From IMG/VR virus record IMGVR_UViG_3300031525_000014, positions 1 through 47,661 of that record: DNA of 47,661 nt. One strand, written 5' to 3'. Each line of letters begins with the position of its first letter. Within the stretch, counting starts at the first letter, position 1. Below are positions 16,644 through 25,081 of this stretch, in pieces. This stretch comes from a virus. A program made the position numbers and the translations under genes. Below the pieces are notes generated by a model, which worked only from the letters and a program-made list of their open reading frames with translations, had not been told where the DNA came from and made no database searches.

Positions 16644-17357
16644 TCAAGCCCACGCCCTCACGCGCTCGTACTCGCGGAAGACCAGCGGGTACTGGCCACC
16701 GCCGAGGAGCTTCGCCTGGCGGGCCGCCTTGTCGCTCGGTCGTGTCATGTGGCCCCTGACGGCTTCGTAGCCGTGAAGGCACGCGAGCGCGGCCTTGAAC
16801 GATATCGCGGCCGTATCCTGGTTGTCCTGACCGGGGGCCTCGAACAGCGCGAGGATCGCGGCCCGGCGCGTGACGGCGTACGCCGGGTGTTGGCGCGCGT
16901 CCTCGGACAGCACCGCGTCGACCTCGGCCCGCAGGCGCTCGCGCGACGTACGGGAGTCTGTCGGTTTGGCCGCTTCGGGCTCGGGCACCACGTGCTCGTC
17001 GCGGACCAGCGGCCATCCAGCGACAGTGCTCGCGGGATAAGGAAGCTCCGTCGTGAGACCAGCCAACGTCCTGCCCACCAACGTTACCTCTTCGTACGCG
17101 CGGACGCGGTGGACCAGAACACTCGGAAGGACGCCCAGACCCGGCGGAGGGATCCGGACCTCGCCCAACATGACACGACCGTTCCGGGTTTCGATGCCGA
17201 TGCAAGACCAATCACGCCCGTGCAACAGCATCTGTGTGATGCCCCACAACGACGTCTTGAACGAAACGCGATCCCCTGGACCCACCCCGTCAACGGTGTA
17301 CTGCTCAGAGTCCTTCCCCCAAATCTGCCCAACCTCGACCCTGCTCGGCTTCGTCAT
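16644..17357 (-). CDS. Hypothetical 237-residue phage protein
   Basis: No confident family. The N-terminal about 60 residues (VEVGQIWGKDSEQYTVDGVG, VSFKTSLWG) look like a small beta-barrel domain often found in phage accessory proteins. The rest is helical, with a C-terminal KLLGGGQYPLVFREYERVRAWA. The start is ATG 17357, chosen because a start-associated motif precedes it. The start of an earlier in-frame extension overlaps the terminator and is rejected. Confidence 0.6.
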   Translation of the reverse strand: MTKPSRVEVGQIWGKDSEQYTVDGVGPGDRVSFKTSLWGITQMLLHGRDWSCIGIETRNGRVMLGEVRIPPPGLGVLPSVLVHRVRAYEEVTLVGRTLAGLTTELPYPASTVAGWPLVRDEHVVPEPEAAKPTDSRTSRERLRAEVDAVLSEDARQHPAYAVTRRAAILALFEAPGQDNQDTAAISFKAALACLHGYEAVRGHMTRPSDKAARQAKLLGGGQYPLVFREYERVRAWA

Positions 17358-17372
17358 CGTCGCACCTCCAGC

Positions 17373-17386
17373 GGCCCCCCTTACCC
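17373..17386 (-). promoter_or_regulatory. Start-associated motif GGGTAAGGGGGGCC
   Basis: 15 bases before ATG 17357. A GGAGG also lies between the motif and the start. Confidence 0.55.
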
Positions 17387-17392
17387 TGACGC

Positions 17393-17432
17393 CCAAAAGA
17401 AAGGGCCACCGAGGCGAAACCCTCGGTGGCCC
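17393..17432 (-). terminator. Intrinsic terminator
   Basis: A perfect 12-bp stem (17403-17414 with 17421-17432) and a 6-base loop are followed on the minus strand by TTTCTTTT. It ends the transcript of the gene at 17455-17802 just before the next start-associated motif. Confidence 0.9.
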
Positions 17433-17454
17433 TGATGCCTGGTCGCGAACGAGG

Positions 17455-17802
17455 TCAGCTCGCGGGTGCAGCCGGGGCGGGCGTGACCGGAGCCGCCGGA
17501 GCCGCGGGGGCTTGAGCGGGCGTGTTGGCCGTGATCGCAGCACCCAGCGCGGCCGCGCTGGTGTTGAGCTGCGTGACCAGCGAGGCGAGCGCCGCGGGGT
17601 CGGTCCCGGCGGCGGCGATCTGGGCCGCGAGGCCCTGGATGAGCGTGATCGCGCTCTGCTCGACCGTGACGGATGCGGCGACTTGAGCTTCGAGGGCGGT
17701 GAGGTCTGCCATGGTGTCTTCTCCTTGATTGAGGAGCAGCCGTAGCAGCTCCAGGACGGCGTCCAGCTTGGCCTCGATACGGTCGAGCTGCGACTTGTTC
17801 AC
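17455..17802 (-). CDS. Coiled-coil phage protein with possible internal start
   Basis: A 115-residue protein from GTG 17802. A 28-residue helix (SQLDRIEAKLDAVLELLRLLL) precedes an internal ATG at 17712 that has a strong AAGGAGA ribosome-binding site, so a shorter 85-residue product may be the main one. The remainder is an Ala/Thr-rich helical bundle (VEQSAITLIQGLAAQIAAAG) with a Pro/Ala tail, a pattern common in small phage proteins of unknown role. The unit ends at a strong terminator. Confidence 0.7.
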   Translation of the reverse strand: MNKSQLDRIEAKLDAVLELLRLLLNQGEDTMADLTALEAQVAASVTVEQSAITLIQGLAAQIAAAGTDPAALASLVTQLNTSAAALGAAITANTPAQAPAAPAAPVTPAPAAPAS

Positions 17803-17857
17803 CCGGGGTGAAGTAACGCACCGAGCGGGGCGCCGCAAGCGAACCCGGCGCCACGGG

Positions 17858-17870
17858 GGGTAAGGAGCCC
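17858..17870 (+). promoter_or_regulatory. Start-associated motif GGGTAAGGAGCCC
   Basis: 13 bases before ATG 17884; a GGAGG lies in between. Confidence 0.6.
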
Positions 17871-17883
17871 GGCGGAGGTCGTG

Positions 17884-18228
17884 ATGATCGAGATCAGCGG
17901 ACACAGCGACGACGTCGTGTGCATCGGGGGCGACGTGAACGATGAGGTAGCGCCGGGGGCGATCCTGTTGGTCGGGACCAAGCAGGCGGGCGTCGAGGTC
18001 AAGATGCAGTACCTGTCGACCGGCGTTTGGGCCGCGCGGGTGAGCCAGGTCGACGACGGCGCACCGATCCCGTGGCCTGTGTCGATCTGCGAGTCCGAGC
18101 CGACGGGGCTCAAGGACAACCGGACGCCGCCCTACACCGTGGTGGTCCGGATCGACTGCCCGCCCGGGACCCCGGTCTACCGAGGTTCTCTACGGCTCGG
18201 AGTCGCGAAGAAGAAGAGGGGTACGTGA
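17884..18228 (+). CDS. Hypothetical 114-residue protein
   Basis: No family recognised. It is a beta-rich small protein with a strand-turn pattern throughout and a basic C-terminal tail (VAKKKRG). The start is ATG 17884, with a GTG one codon upstream. It is first of a coupled plus-strand run to 19236, and its stop overlaps the next ATG. Confidence 0.6.
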   Translation: MIEISGHSDDVVCIGGDVNDEVAPGAILLVGTKQAGVEVKMQYLSTGVWAARVSQVDDGAPIPWPVSICESEPTGLKDNRTPPYTVVVRIDCPPGTPVYRGSLRLGVAKKKRGT

Positions 18229-18404
18229 TGCGCAAAGAGAACGAACCGTCGGACGGAAACCACGGGCCCGGGTGCGCCGCGACGATCGTCGCGGGCCTCG
18301 TCGTGTGGGCCTTCCTGTTCGGCGTCACGTGGGACGGGCGCCACTACGACGTCTCGTGTACGTGCCGCCGCGGCGTCGTGGTCAACCAGAAGGCCGCGCC
18401 GTGA
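18228..18404 (+). CDS. Small single-pass membrane protein
   Basis: A 58-residue protein with one hydrophobic helix (CAATIVAGLVVWAFLFGV, residues 15-34) and a Cys-rich tail (CTCRR). Function unknown. It overlaps its neighbours at both ends (ATGA and GTGA), indicating coupled translation. Confidence 0.6.
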   Translation: MRKENEPSDGNHGPGCAATIVAGLVVWAFLFGVTWDGRHYDVSCTCRRGVVVNQKAAP

Positions 18405-18841
18405 AGAACGTCACCTCATTGGTCGCCTCCCAACTCGTCTTCGACCGGGCGAAACCAGAGCACAACCAAGACCACCCGCGGGCGCTCTTGGTTGTGCCCT
18501 CGCTCGTATCCACGAGCGAGATGTGCGCGGCGGTGATGCTGGATCTGACGCGCCAGCACCCCGCGCTGGGGATTCGCCGGGCCGCGTCGGGGTCTCACTT
18601 GACAGTCGAGAGGGGCAGCACGTCGCCGCTCCTGGAAGTGCGGCACGTTCGAGACGACCTCGTAGGAAACCGATTGGACGTCGTGTTCGTCTGGGTCGAG
18701 GTGCGAGGCCTCAAGGAGGACCCGTCGTTGCTCGACCCCTGGTGGCGTCAGGTCGTCATGGGCCGGCTCGTCGCAGGCTACCGTGTCGTGCGATTCGGTG
18801 ATTCGTGGGGTGTACTAAAGGAGCGGGCGTGTTGGCCGTGA
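18401..18841 (+). CDS. Hypothetical 146-residue protein
   Basis: No family recognised. It is a mixed alpha/beta protein with an initial segment (NVTSLVASQLVFDRAKPEHN) followed by TSEMCAAVMLDL and a C-terminal beta part. Its first 120 bases contain two strong stem-loops in series. The start is GTG 18401, overlapping the upstream stop. Confidence 0.6.
   Translation: MKNVTSLVASQLVFDRAKPEHNQDHPRALLVVPSLVSTSEMCAAVMLDLTRQHPALGIRRAASGSHLTVERGSTSPLLEVRHVRDDLVGNRLDVVFVWVEVRGLKEDPSLLDPWWRQVVMGRLVAGYRVVRFGDSWGVLKERACWP
18460..18520 (+). other. Two tandem stem-loops inside a coding region
   Basis: The first has a 12-bp perfect stem (18460-18471 with 18486-18497) around a 14-base GC-rich loop. The second has a 9-bp perfect stem (18499-18507 with 18512-18520) around a 4-base loop. 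No U tract follows, so neither is an ordinary terminator. Confidence 0.75.
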
Positions 18842-19236
18842 AGTCCGCCGCGTGGGGCCCTGGTCCCTGGGACGATGAGCCCGACAGACTCGAGTGGGTG
18901 CATGCGGGCCTTCCTTGTGTCATCCGGCGCAACCGGACCATGGGTGTGCTCCTGGGTTACGTCGGGATCCCCACGGGGCATCGCGTGGCCTCGATGATGT
19001 TGGGCGCGTCGGAAGACCTTCGGGTCCACGACGGCGTCACGTTCCACCAGCACGGCTCGGTCGAGCTAGAGCTTGACCCCGATCTCTACTGGGTCGGATT
19101 CGACTGTGGCCATGCGGGCGACCTCTCGCCGTTACTCGGTCTATCCAGGTCCGGGTACGGGGTGTACCGCGACATCACGTACGTCCGCAGCGAGACCGAG
19201 CACCTCGCGGACCAGTTGGCCGCGCTCGACCGTTAG
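18829..19236 (+). CDS. Conserved phage protein with GFDCGHAGD motif
   Basis: A 135-residue protein of unknown function. The layout resembles a family seen in many phages: LPCVIRRN, GYVGIP, then WVGFDCGHAGDLSPL and YRDITYVRSETEHLADQLA at the C-terminus. The CGH could bind metal. The start is GTG 18829, chosen for the AAGGAG eight bases upstream. It converges with the minus-strand gene at 19233, and their ends overlap. Confidence 0.75.
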   Translation: MLAVKSAAWGPGPWDDEPDRLEWVHAGLPCVIRRNRTMGVLLGYVGIPTGHRVASMMLGASEDLRVHDGVTFHQHGSVELELDPDLYWVGFDCGHAGDLSPLLGLSRSGYGVYRDITYVRSETEHLADQLAALDR

Positions 19237-19604
19237 TCCGCCACCGTCTGGTCTGCGAGCGTCGGGTAGACCTCGACGCTGTAGCCCGCGACGCCGCGCG
19301 AGGAAGTCGGGAACGTCTCGACCAAACCTCCCGGGTACGTCACGAGCCACACGGCGTCATAGACCCCGGGGTACTGTGTATCCGCCGCCTCGAACGAGAC
19401 CGTGACCTGGTTGCCGTTGGTGCTGAACGGGCTGTTCGCGAGCGCGACCGCGGCGGGCGTAACCGAGTGCCGGGTCTGCCGATGCACCATGTTGAAGACG
19501 CACGTCGTGCCGCCCGGGATGATGACGTCGCTGCCGTCCTGGTTCTTCAACAGCACGACGAGGGGACGACCCGTGTCGCCGGAGCGGATGGTGAACTCAG
19601 CCAT
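19233..19604 (-). CDS. Baseplate/tail BppU-N-like protein
   Basis: A 123-residue protein resembling the N-terminal domain of phage baseplate upper proteins: FTIRSGDTGRPLVVLLKNQDG, TTCVFNMVHRQT, and a C-terminal PGVYDAVWLVTYPGGLVETFPTS. These domains attach receptor-binding proteins to the baseplate. It is encoded just after the Gly/Ala/Ser-rich tail protein. The ATG lies 6 bases after TAGCGT. Confidence 0.68.
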   Translation of the reverse strand: MAEFTIRSGDTGRPLVVLLKNQDGSDVIIPGGTTCVFNMVHRQTRHSVTPAAVALANSPFSTNGNQVTVSFEAADTQYPGVYDAVWLVTYPGGLVETFPTSSRGVAGYSVEVYPTLADQTVAD

Positions 19605-19610
19605 CCACCC

Positions 19611-19616
19611 ACGCTA
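19611..19616 (-). promoter_or_regulatory. -10-like TAGCGT before 19604 start
   Basis: TANNNT hexamer 6 bases before the ATG. Confidence 0.45.
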
Positions 19617-19618
19617 GC

Positions 19619-20842
19619 TCAGCTAGACCGCCGCCACACGCGTCGAGCGGTACCGCCGAGCGTCTTCACCTGGCGCGCGGGCTCGTTCGAGGACCAGACC
19701 CGCTTCGCCGCGCCGCCGAACGTCTTCACCCGACGCTCGGGCGGGCTGCTGGACCACACGTGCCGAGCGGCACCGCCGAGCGTCTCGACGGCGCGGACCG
19801 GGATCGGGACCGGCGGCGAGTACGGGATGTCGCCCGAGAGGTTCGCAACCGCGGCCGCTACGCCGGAGAGGTACCCCGCGCCCGCGAGCGCGGCGGAGAC
19901 CTCTGCGTCGGCATACGCCAGCCCAGAGAGCGCCCCCGCGCCCGCGACGCTCGCGTTCGTCGACGTACCCAGCGACACGGCGCCCGAGACCTGACGGATC
20001 ACGGTGGGAAGAGCCGTTTGGTTCGCGACCAGAGAAGCCGTGCCCGCTATAGCGGCGATCCCAACGATGCTGGCGGCCGAACCAGCCGCCAGCGTGGCCG
20101 CGCCCGACACGGCCGGCGTGATGGCCGACACCGCGGACAACGTTGCGGTCCCCGTGACGCTCGGCACCGCTGTCGTGCTCGTCGTCAACGCCACGGTCCC
20201 GGCGACGAGGGCGGACCCGGCCAACGAGCCCGCGACGGCGCCCGTAACGCCCGCGGACCCCGTGAGACCATCGGACGCGGACCCGGTCGCGGTCGCGCTC
20301 GCGCCCAAGGACGCAGCCCCGAAGATCCCCAGGGTCGCCAAAGACGTCGCTGAACTTGGCGCCGTTCCCGAGACCGCGCCGGCCCCGCGTGCGGTAGCCG
20401 ACGCAGACGACGTCGTCGCGATCGAGCCCGCGAGTGCGCCGCTTCCACCCAGCGTCCCAGAAGACGAGCAGGACTCCGCCGCGGTACCCGACAAAGAGCC
20501 AACGCCGCCCAGGACCGCTACAACCGACGTCGCAACCGACGCAGCACCCCCAAGCGCCCCCGCGCCGCGTGTCACGCCGGTAACGAACGCAGAGGCCGCA
20601 GCGGCCCCCGACACCGTCGAGGTCGCGGTGCTCGCCGCAGCCGCGGACGCAGCGCCCCCTAGTCCACCAACGCCAAACAGCGCCCCCGCGCTCACGGTCG
20701 CGGCTACGACGGTGCCCGTGAGCGTGACGGAGTCGAACGCGGTGGTCTTGTCGAACCAACTCGACTCCGCGGTTGCGGCCGTCGGGTCGAACCACCCGGC
20801 GCCGGTCTGGGTCTGGCCGAACCACCCGGCGCCCGCAGTCAT
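19619..20842 (-). CDS. Gly/Ala/Ser/Thr-rich repetitive tail protein
   Basis: A 407-residue low-complexity protein. The N-terminus has two WF repeats (GAGWFGQ, GAGWFDP), then about 300 residues of irregular GAGALSGTA-type beta repeats. The C-terminus has three copies of a unit of form VETLGGAARHVWSS. It is probably a fibrous or surface tail component (inference). A shorter relative with a damaged 3' end lies at 23140-23391. Confidence 0.65.
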   Translation of the reverse strand: MTAGAGWFGQTQTGAGWFDPTAATAESSWFDKTTAFDSVTLTGTVVAATVSAGALFGVGGLGGAASAAAASTATSTVSGAAAASAFVTGVTRGAGALGGAASVATSVVAVLGGVGSLSGTAAESCSSSGTLGGSGALAGSIATTSSASATARGAGAVSGTAPSSATSLATLGIFGAASLGASATATGSASDGLTGSAGVTGAVAGSLAGSALVAGTVALTTSTTAVPSVTGTATLSAVSAITPAVSGAATLAAGSAASIVGIAAIAGTASLVANQTALPTVIRQVSGAVSLGTSTNASVAGAGALSGLAYADAEVSAALAGAGYLSGVAAAVANLSGDIPYSPPVPIPVRAVETLGGAARHVWSSSPPERRVKTFGGAAKRVWSSNEPARQVKTLGGTARRVWRRSS

Positions 20843-20843
20843 G

Positions 20844-22331
20844 TCAGATCCAATAACCCTTGACCGTCACGCCGACCGTGATGGCACCCGTGCTCGTCAC
20901 GACGCCGAGGTTGCGCGCCACGATCGCGATGTGCTCGCTAGGGTTCGCCACCACCGGCGACTGCGTGAGGTCGAGGTCGATCGGGACCGACGAACCCAGC
21001 ACACCCACGGCGGCCGTTGTCGCGTAGGTGTCGATGCCGATGAAAATCTTCCTCGGCGCCTTGGTCGTGCCGGTCGCAAAGGATGCGCTCTCGCCCGTCG
21101 CCAGTGAGGTTGCGGTGTGACCGACGGCGAGCTGATACAGGAACGCCACCGGACCGCCCGCCAGGATGACCGAGACGCATCCTTGAATCTGCACGCCGGT
21201 GATGACGAACTTCCGCGGGACCTGAGAAACACCGCCCGCCGGAACCGTATAGTCGAACAGCAGTCCGTCGTTGTTCACCGCGTAGGTCGGAAGGATTGCC
21301 GCGATGCCCCCCAGCCCCGTGACGTTCGCGGTCGTGTTGTTCAACACGGCCGCAGTAGGGCCCGAGCCCGCAGCGGAGTTGGGAAGGTTTGCCGTCGAAC
21401 CGACGGTGCCGCCCTCCTGTCCCTGGTAGCCCATCAGGCCCGCCAGCCCGGCGAGATGGCTAGACGACAGGCCCGTCTGGAGGTCGGTCTGCTGAACGTG
21501 AATTCCGAACACCTTGAGCTGCGCTTGCGTGCCCGAAACGACGCCGCTGTTGCGCTGCTGCACGGTCACGGGCAGGGCACACGTCGACGAGGGCGCGCCG
21601 TTGCCCGCGGGGGTCGGGATGCTACCCACGAGCGTGTAGGGGCCGGTCCCCGACGTCGAGATCCAGAACTCCGTGACGAAGTCGGCAACGACGATACGGA
21701 GGTGGTAGGTGGTGCCGGCCGCCAGCGCAGCGCTGGCGACGGGGCCGATCGGGGTCTCGTTACCGTTGAAGTTGACGATTCCGTACGTCCCGGCGCTGGT
21801 GATGCGGAAGTAAAACCCGTCGACCGGTGTCGTCGTGGCGGTGGGTAGAAACGCGCCGATCTCGATGATCTGTCCGGCCTCGACCGGGGACACCCCCGCG
21901 ATGTTGACCACGAACCCCAGCACCAACTGGGCGCCGCCCTGCTGCTTGAAGTAAGGCCACGAACTCACCGCACAGCCCGTCGAGGTCGTGGCGGTCGAGT
22001 TGGCGTTCAGGAGCAGCGACCCGCCGGACTCCGTGACGGTCATGGTGGTGAAGAGGCACCTCCATTGGCCCGTCGCCTGGGCCGTGCCATTGAAGTCCCA
22101 ATCCAGGAGGGGCGTGGGCGAGCCGACCTGCGCCCGGTTGTCCACGGAGGACACGATCGGGCGCATGCTGCGCGTGCCCGTGATGCTGCCGTGGTCGTTC
22201 TCGCACGCCAAAGCCGCGAACCCGGCCTGCGCTTGGACGAGCGGCGTCGTAACGTTCAGGTTGTAGTTCGCGTCGACGTTGGCTTGGCCCGTCGTGCTGG
22301 AACCGCCTGTGATGACCGAGGGAAGAGGCAT
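20844..22331 (-). CDS. Tail/receptor-binding-type structural protein
   Basis: A 495-residue beta-rich protein. The N-terminus (ANVDANYNLNVTTPLVQAQAGFAALACENDHGSITG) is a recurrent phage tail opening. The middle has a jelly-roll-like carbohydrate-binding layout (PVDGFYFRITSAGTYGIVNF, TTYHLRIVVADFVTEFWIS). A C-terminal beta domain ends in VTVKGYWI. It is a probable minor tail or host-recognition protein. The ATG follows a strong TAAGGA ribosome-binding site. Confidence 0.65.
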   Translation of the reverse strand: MPLPSVITGGSSTTGQANVDANYNLNVTTPLVQAQAGFAALACENDHGSITGTRSMRPIVSSVDNRAQVGSPTPLLDWDFNGTAQATGQWRCLFTTMTVTESGGSLLLNANSTATTSTGCAVSSWPYFKQQGGAQLVLGFVVNIAGVSPVEAGQIIEIGAFLPTATTTPVDGFYFRITSAGTYGIVNFNGNETPIGPVASAALAAGTTYHLRIVVADFVTEFWISTSGTGPYTLVGSIPTPAGNGAPSSTCALPVTVQQRNSGVVSGTQAQLKVFGIHVQQTDLQTGLSSSHLAGLAGLMGYQGQEGGTVGSTANLPNSAAGSGPTAAVLNNTTANVTGLGGIAAILPTYAVNNDGLLFDYTVPAGGVSQVPRKFVITGVQIQGCVSVILAGGPVAFLYQLAVGHTATSLATGESASFATGTTKAPRKIFIGIDTYATTAAVGVLGSSVPIDLDLTQSPVVANPSEHIAIVARNLGVVTSTGAITVGVTVKGYWI

Positions 22332-22344
22332 GATCGTTTCCTTA

Positions 22345-23058
22345 CTACGTCCAGATCCAGCGGACGGTGAACGAACCAGAGAACGCGTCCACCGCGGTCG
22401 CGTCGATGTTGAACCCGACCCCGGCCGTTGGGACGCTGCATGTGAACGCGATGAAAAGGGCCGCGTATTGATGGTCAGCGGCGGTGTAGCTGCTCGACGT
22501 GTCCTCCATGAGGAACGCCTGGCACGTCGACGTCGACAGGATCGTTGTCTGCCCCGTCACCGCGACCGTCGCGGTGTTAGACCCGGGGGCTGCGCCGAAG
22601 TTGATCGTCGCCGTGCCGGTGTTCCCCGCGTTCGTTCCGTTGGTGCCGTTCGTCCCCGCAGTTCCCTGAAGACCTTGGACGCCGCGGGTGTTACCGTTCG
22701 AGTCCACGACGTAGAAGCCGATTGACTCGGCGTCGTAGAACAGCGTGTAGCCCGCTTGGAGCGGGACGCTGATGAGCGGGATCACCACCGACCCGTCGGT
22801 CTGCTCAACCGTAACCTGGCACGTCACGGACGCGTCCGTGTTGCGGAAGGCCATGAAGCGGCAGTTGCGCTCGGCCCCACTCGCGGGGCTCCCGACGATC
22901 GTCGTCGTCCCGGCCCCGGCGATGATCTGGTTCGGCGGCGACCCGGGCTGGTATGTGCCGTTCGAAAGTGCGTCGACGTAGTCCGCCTTGACCGCGATGG
23001 CCTGGGCCCCGCCGGTGATGAGCGTGATCAAGCTGGAAGTGTTGGACAGCAAGATCAT
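22345..23058 (-). CDS. Tail protein with short collagen-like segment
   Basis: A 237-residue protein. It has beta-rich N-terminal domains and a short Gly-X-Y run (about residues 130-150: GLQGTAGTNGTNGTN), a trimerisation element typical of tail fibres. The C-terminus (FTVRWIWT) ends like the neighbouring tail protein. The start is the internal ATG 23058, with TAGCCT 11 bases upstream, rather than a longer frame. Confidence 0.65.
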   Translation of the reverse strand: MILLSNTSSLITLITGGAQAIAVKADYVDALSNGTYQPGSPPNQIIAGAGTTTIVGSPASGAERNCRFMAFRNTDASVTCQVTVEQTDGSVVIPLISVPLQAGYTLFYDAESIGFYVVDSNGNTRGVQGLQGTAGTNGTNGTNAGNTGTATINFGAAPGSNTATVAVTGQTTILSTSTCQAFLMEDTSSSYTAADHQYAALFIAFTCSVPTAGVGFNIDATAVDAFSGSFTVRWIWT

Positions 23059-23069
23059 GGGCTGGGCGA

Positions 23070-23075
23070 AGGCTA
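23070..23075 (-). promoter_or_regulatory. -10-like TAGCCT before 23058 start
   Basis: TANNNT 11 bases before the ATG; the spacing is at the long end of the set. Confidence 0.35.
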
Positions 23076-23139
23076 CAGCCAGCGGCGCCGCGGGTCTACT
23101 GGCCGAGACCACTACTCCACGAAGGGGCCGCTGAGCGTG

Positions 23140-23391
23140 TCAACGCGGCGGACTTGGATCGGAAGCGGCGGATATCGCCCGAAAGAGACGCGCCGCCGCG
23201 ACGCCCGAAAGGTACCCGGCCCCCGAAAGCAGCGCGTAGGCCTGCGCCGAGGCTTCGACGGCCCCGGACAGGGTAAGGGTCGCGGCCGTGATAAGCGCGT
23301 CGAAGGCCGTGCTCATCACCGTCACGGTCGGCGTACCGACCGTGACGATCTGGAGCAGTTCGTTCGTCGCGTTGAGGGTCAGGTTCGCCAA
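23140..23391 (-). CDS. Short paralogue of the repetitive tail protein, frameshifted 3' end
   Basis: An 83-residue protein. Its LSGAGYLSGVAAA matches the 19619-20842 protein. After that point the frame diverges into ARLFRAISAAS, while other frames of the same DNA read LSGDI and then PLPIQVRRVDTLSGPF, which align to the paralogue. At least two small indels have shortened the product. The N-terminal part (LTLNATNELLQIVTVGTP) may still be used. It is a partial duplicate in the tail cluster. Confidence 0.55.
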   Translation of the reverse strand: MANLTLNATNELLQIVTVGTPTVTVMSTAFDALITAATLTLSGAVEASAQAYALLSGAGYLSGVAAARLFRAISAASDPSPPR

Positions 23392-23438
23392 GTGCCGCAG
23401 CCCTCGTTTCGCAGCTAACTACGCGGTATTGGTCAGGA

Positions 23439-24584
23439 TCACGTGAGAGACGCGGTCAAGGCCGAGATGGCGAAACTTGGCGTGATGCCGTTGGACACGG
23501 CGAGCGACGACGTCAGCGCCCCGAAGCCGTAGACGACCCCGGCGCCGCTCGTGAGCGAGCCGAAGGCGAAGTAGGTCTCGGTCTCGGACCCGCCGGTGGC
23601 GGCCGGGAACGTGATCGCCGCAGCGTTGACGGCGTTGATCGGGTTGTTGCCCGAGATGGTCCAACCGCCCGAAGACCGCGCGACCGCGACGCGGGCGTAG
23701 CTCGTGTACCCGGCCTCGCTGGTCGTCTGTGAACCGGTCTGCCCCGGGTTCGCCGTGTGGAGGCTGATGTAGAAGCTGCCCGCGCTCGAGCTGCCCTGGA
23801 TGACCGGCGCCTGGGCGAAATTGGTGTTCTGGAACACCAGGTCCCACATCGAGGTCTCGCCCGAGTTGCTCCAGGAGAACGACTGGCCGCCGAGCAGCCT
23901 CGCGATGTCCTCCATCGCCTCCTTGGCCGTGCCCCAGACCTTGCCAGCGAACTCGCGCAGCGGCTCGAACGGGTCGACCGCCGCGATCGACGCACAACCG
24001 TTGAGATCGATCGCGAGCCCGGAGCACTCGCGGTCGAGCGCCTCCCGCGCGAGACCGCCGCCAGTGGGCGGAGCGCCACCCCCGCGGACTGCGCGCTGAG
24101 ACGCCCTCTCCGCGAGGTGCTGCTTGAGGAGGCTGTCGATGCCTTGGCACGCCGAATCGACCAACACGTCCGTCGCGGCCCACAGGTCTTTGCCGTGTTG
24201 CTTCTGGACGAAGTGGATCGCGTCCTTGTGGTCGTCGGCGCGGCCCGTCCGGGCCCGCTCAGACGCAATCATGACCTCGGGCGTCAGTTGGCCGAAGAGC
24301 GACGCCACCCGGGTGGCGTGGTCCTGGTCTTTCGCGTTGCACTCCCGTTGGGCCAGCGCGGCGTCGTGGACCCGGTAGCCGTCCGCGTCCTCCACGATGC
24401 CTTCGAGGTTGAACACGCGGCTCGGCGGTGGCATCGGCAGCGGCGTCGGGTTCTGGGCGTGGATGAGGCTGTGGACCTCGGTGCGCGTGCCCTGGAGGGC
24501 CTCGGCCGGCTTGCGCCCGGCCGCGAGGTGCTCGGCGTAGATGCGCGTGACGTCGTCGGCCGTGACGGTGTGGACGAGGGCCAT
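23439..24584 (-). CDS. Phage tail protein with C-terminal beta fibre domain
   Basis: A 381-residue protein. The N-terminal 210 residues are helical and charged with a few Cys. The C-terminal domain carries the very common phage tail pattern FYISLHTANPGQTGSQ, then YARVAVARSSGGWTISG, then VYGFGALTSSLAVSNGITP, a virion-exposed beta fold. It is a probable minor tail or host-contact protein. The ATG lies 7 bases after TAGCCT. Confidence 0.75.
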   Translation of the reverse strand: MALVHTVTADDVTRIYAEHLAAGRKPAEALQGTRTEVHSLIHAQNPTPLPMPPPSRVFNLEGIVEDADGYRVHDAALAQRECNAKDQDHATRVASLFGQLTPEVMIASERARTGRADDHKDAIHFVQKQHGKDLWAATDVLVDSACQGIDSLLKQHLAERASQRAVRGGGAPPTGGGLAREALDRECSGLAIDLNGCASIAAVDPFEPLREFAGKVWGTAKEAMEDIARLLGGQSFSWSNSGETSMWDLVFQNTNFAQAPVIQGSSSAGSFYISLHTANPGQTGSQTTSEAGYTSYARVAVARSSGGWTISGNNPINAVNAAAITFPAATGGSETETYFAFGSLTSGAGVVYGFGALTSSLAVSNGITPSFAISALTASLT

Positions 24585-24591
24585 GGGCGCC

Positions 24592-24597
24592 AGGCTA
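24592..24597 (-). promoter_or_regulatory. -10-like TAGCCT before 24584 start
   Basis: TANNNT with a 7-base spacer. A TTCCCG about 18 bases upstream is a possible -35. Confidence 0.45.
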
Positions 24598-24643
24598 GCA
24601 CTTCGACGCCGTCGCCGGGAAGCTGCGAAGAGGGCGGGCCCCG

Positions 24644-25081
24644 CTACCGTCTTGAACGTGGCGGAGCTTCACCCGACGATGGTACCAGGGCCGCGGGCAT
24701 CAGGGAAACCTGCTCCAGTTCAGCGCTCGCGCCGAGCATGTCGAAGATGTCCGACTGAAAGAACCGGTATTCTCCGCCGCGGTATGGCCCCAGAAGCAGC
24801 GCCGAGGCCTCGAGCGAGTCGCGTAGACCGGGGTCTCGACCAACCGTCGCCAGAACATCGGCGAGCATCGGAAGATAAAACGGCGCGAAAACCTCACAAG
24901 CAACCGCGTAAGCCCAAAACGGGACCCAGACGTCTGATCGAGACGTCCCGTGGCCACGGACGACAACACGGCCGCCCGCGGCCTTTACAACCTCGCGTAC
25001 AACCCCTTCCCGGTGAACGTGACTTCGCTCGAGCAACCAGAGCCCCGCGGTCTGGGCGTCAGACCCCTCTCGACTCCTCAT
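24644..25081 (-). CDS. Hypothetical 145-residue protein
   Basis: No family recognised. It has an N-terminal charged helix, a hydrophobic middle (VWVPFWAYAVACEVFAPFYLPML, near 50-72) that could be one membrane or buried helix, and an acidic C-terminal part. The start is ATG 25081, which overlaps the stop of the small gene before it. Confidence 0.55.
   Translation of the reverse strand: MRSREGSDAQTAGLWLLERSHVHREGVVREVVKAAGGRVVVRGHGTSRSDVWVPFWAYAVACEVFAPFYLPMLADVLATVGRDPGLRDSLEASALLLGPYRGGEYRFFQSDIFDMLGASAELEQVSLMPAALVPSSGEAPPRSRR

Noticed and set aside
17384-17543. N-terminal extension of the 16644-17357 gene through the terminator
   Set aside because: It would translate across the hairpin and the start-associated motif; ATG 17357 is better supported.
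23265-23290. A GGGTAAGGG string on the plus strand resembling the start-associated motif
   Set aside because: It lies inside the minus-strand 23140-23391 gene, codes for LTLSG there, and no plus-strand start follows.
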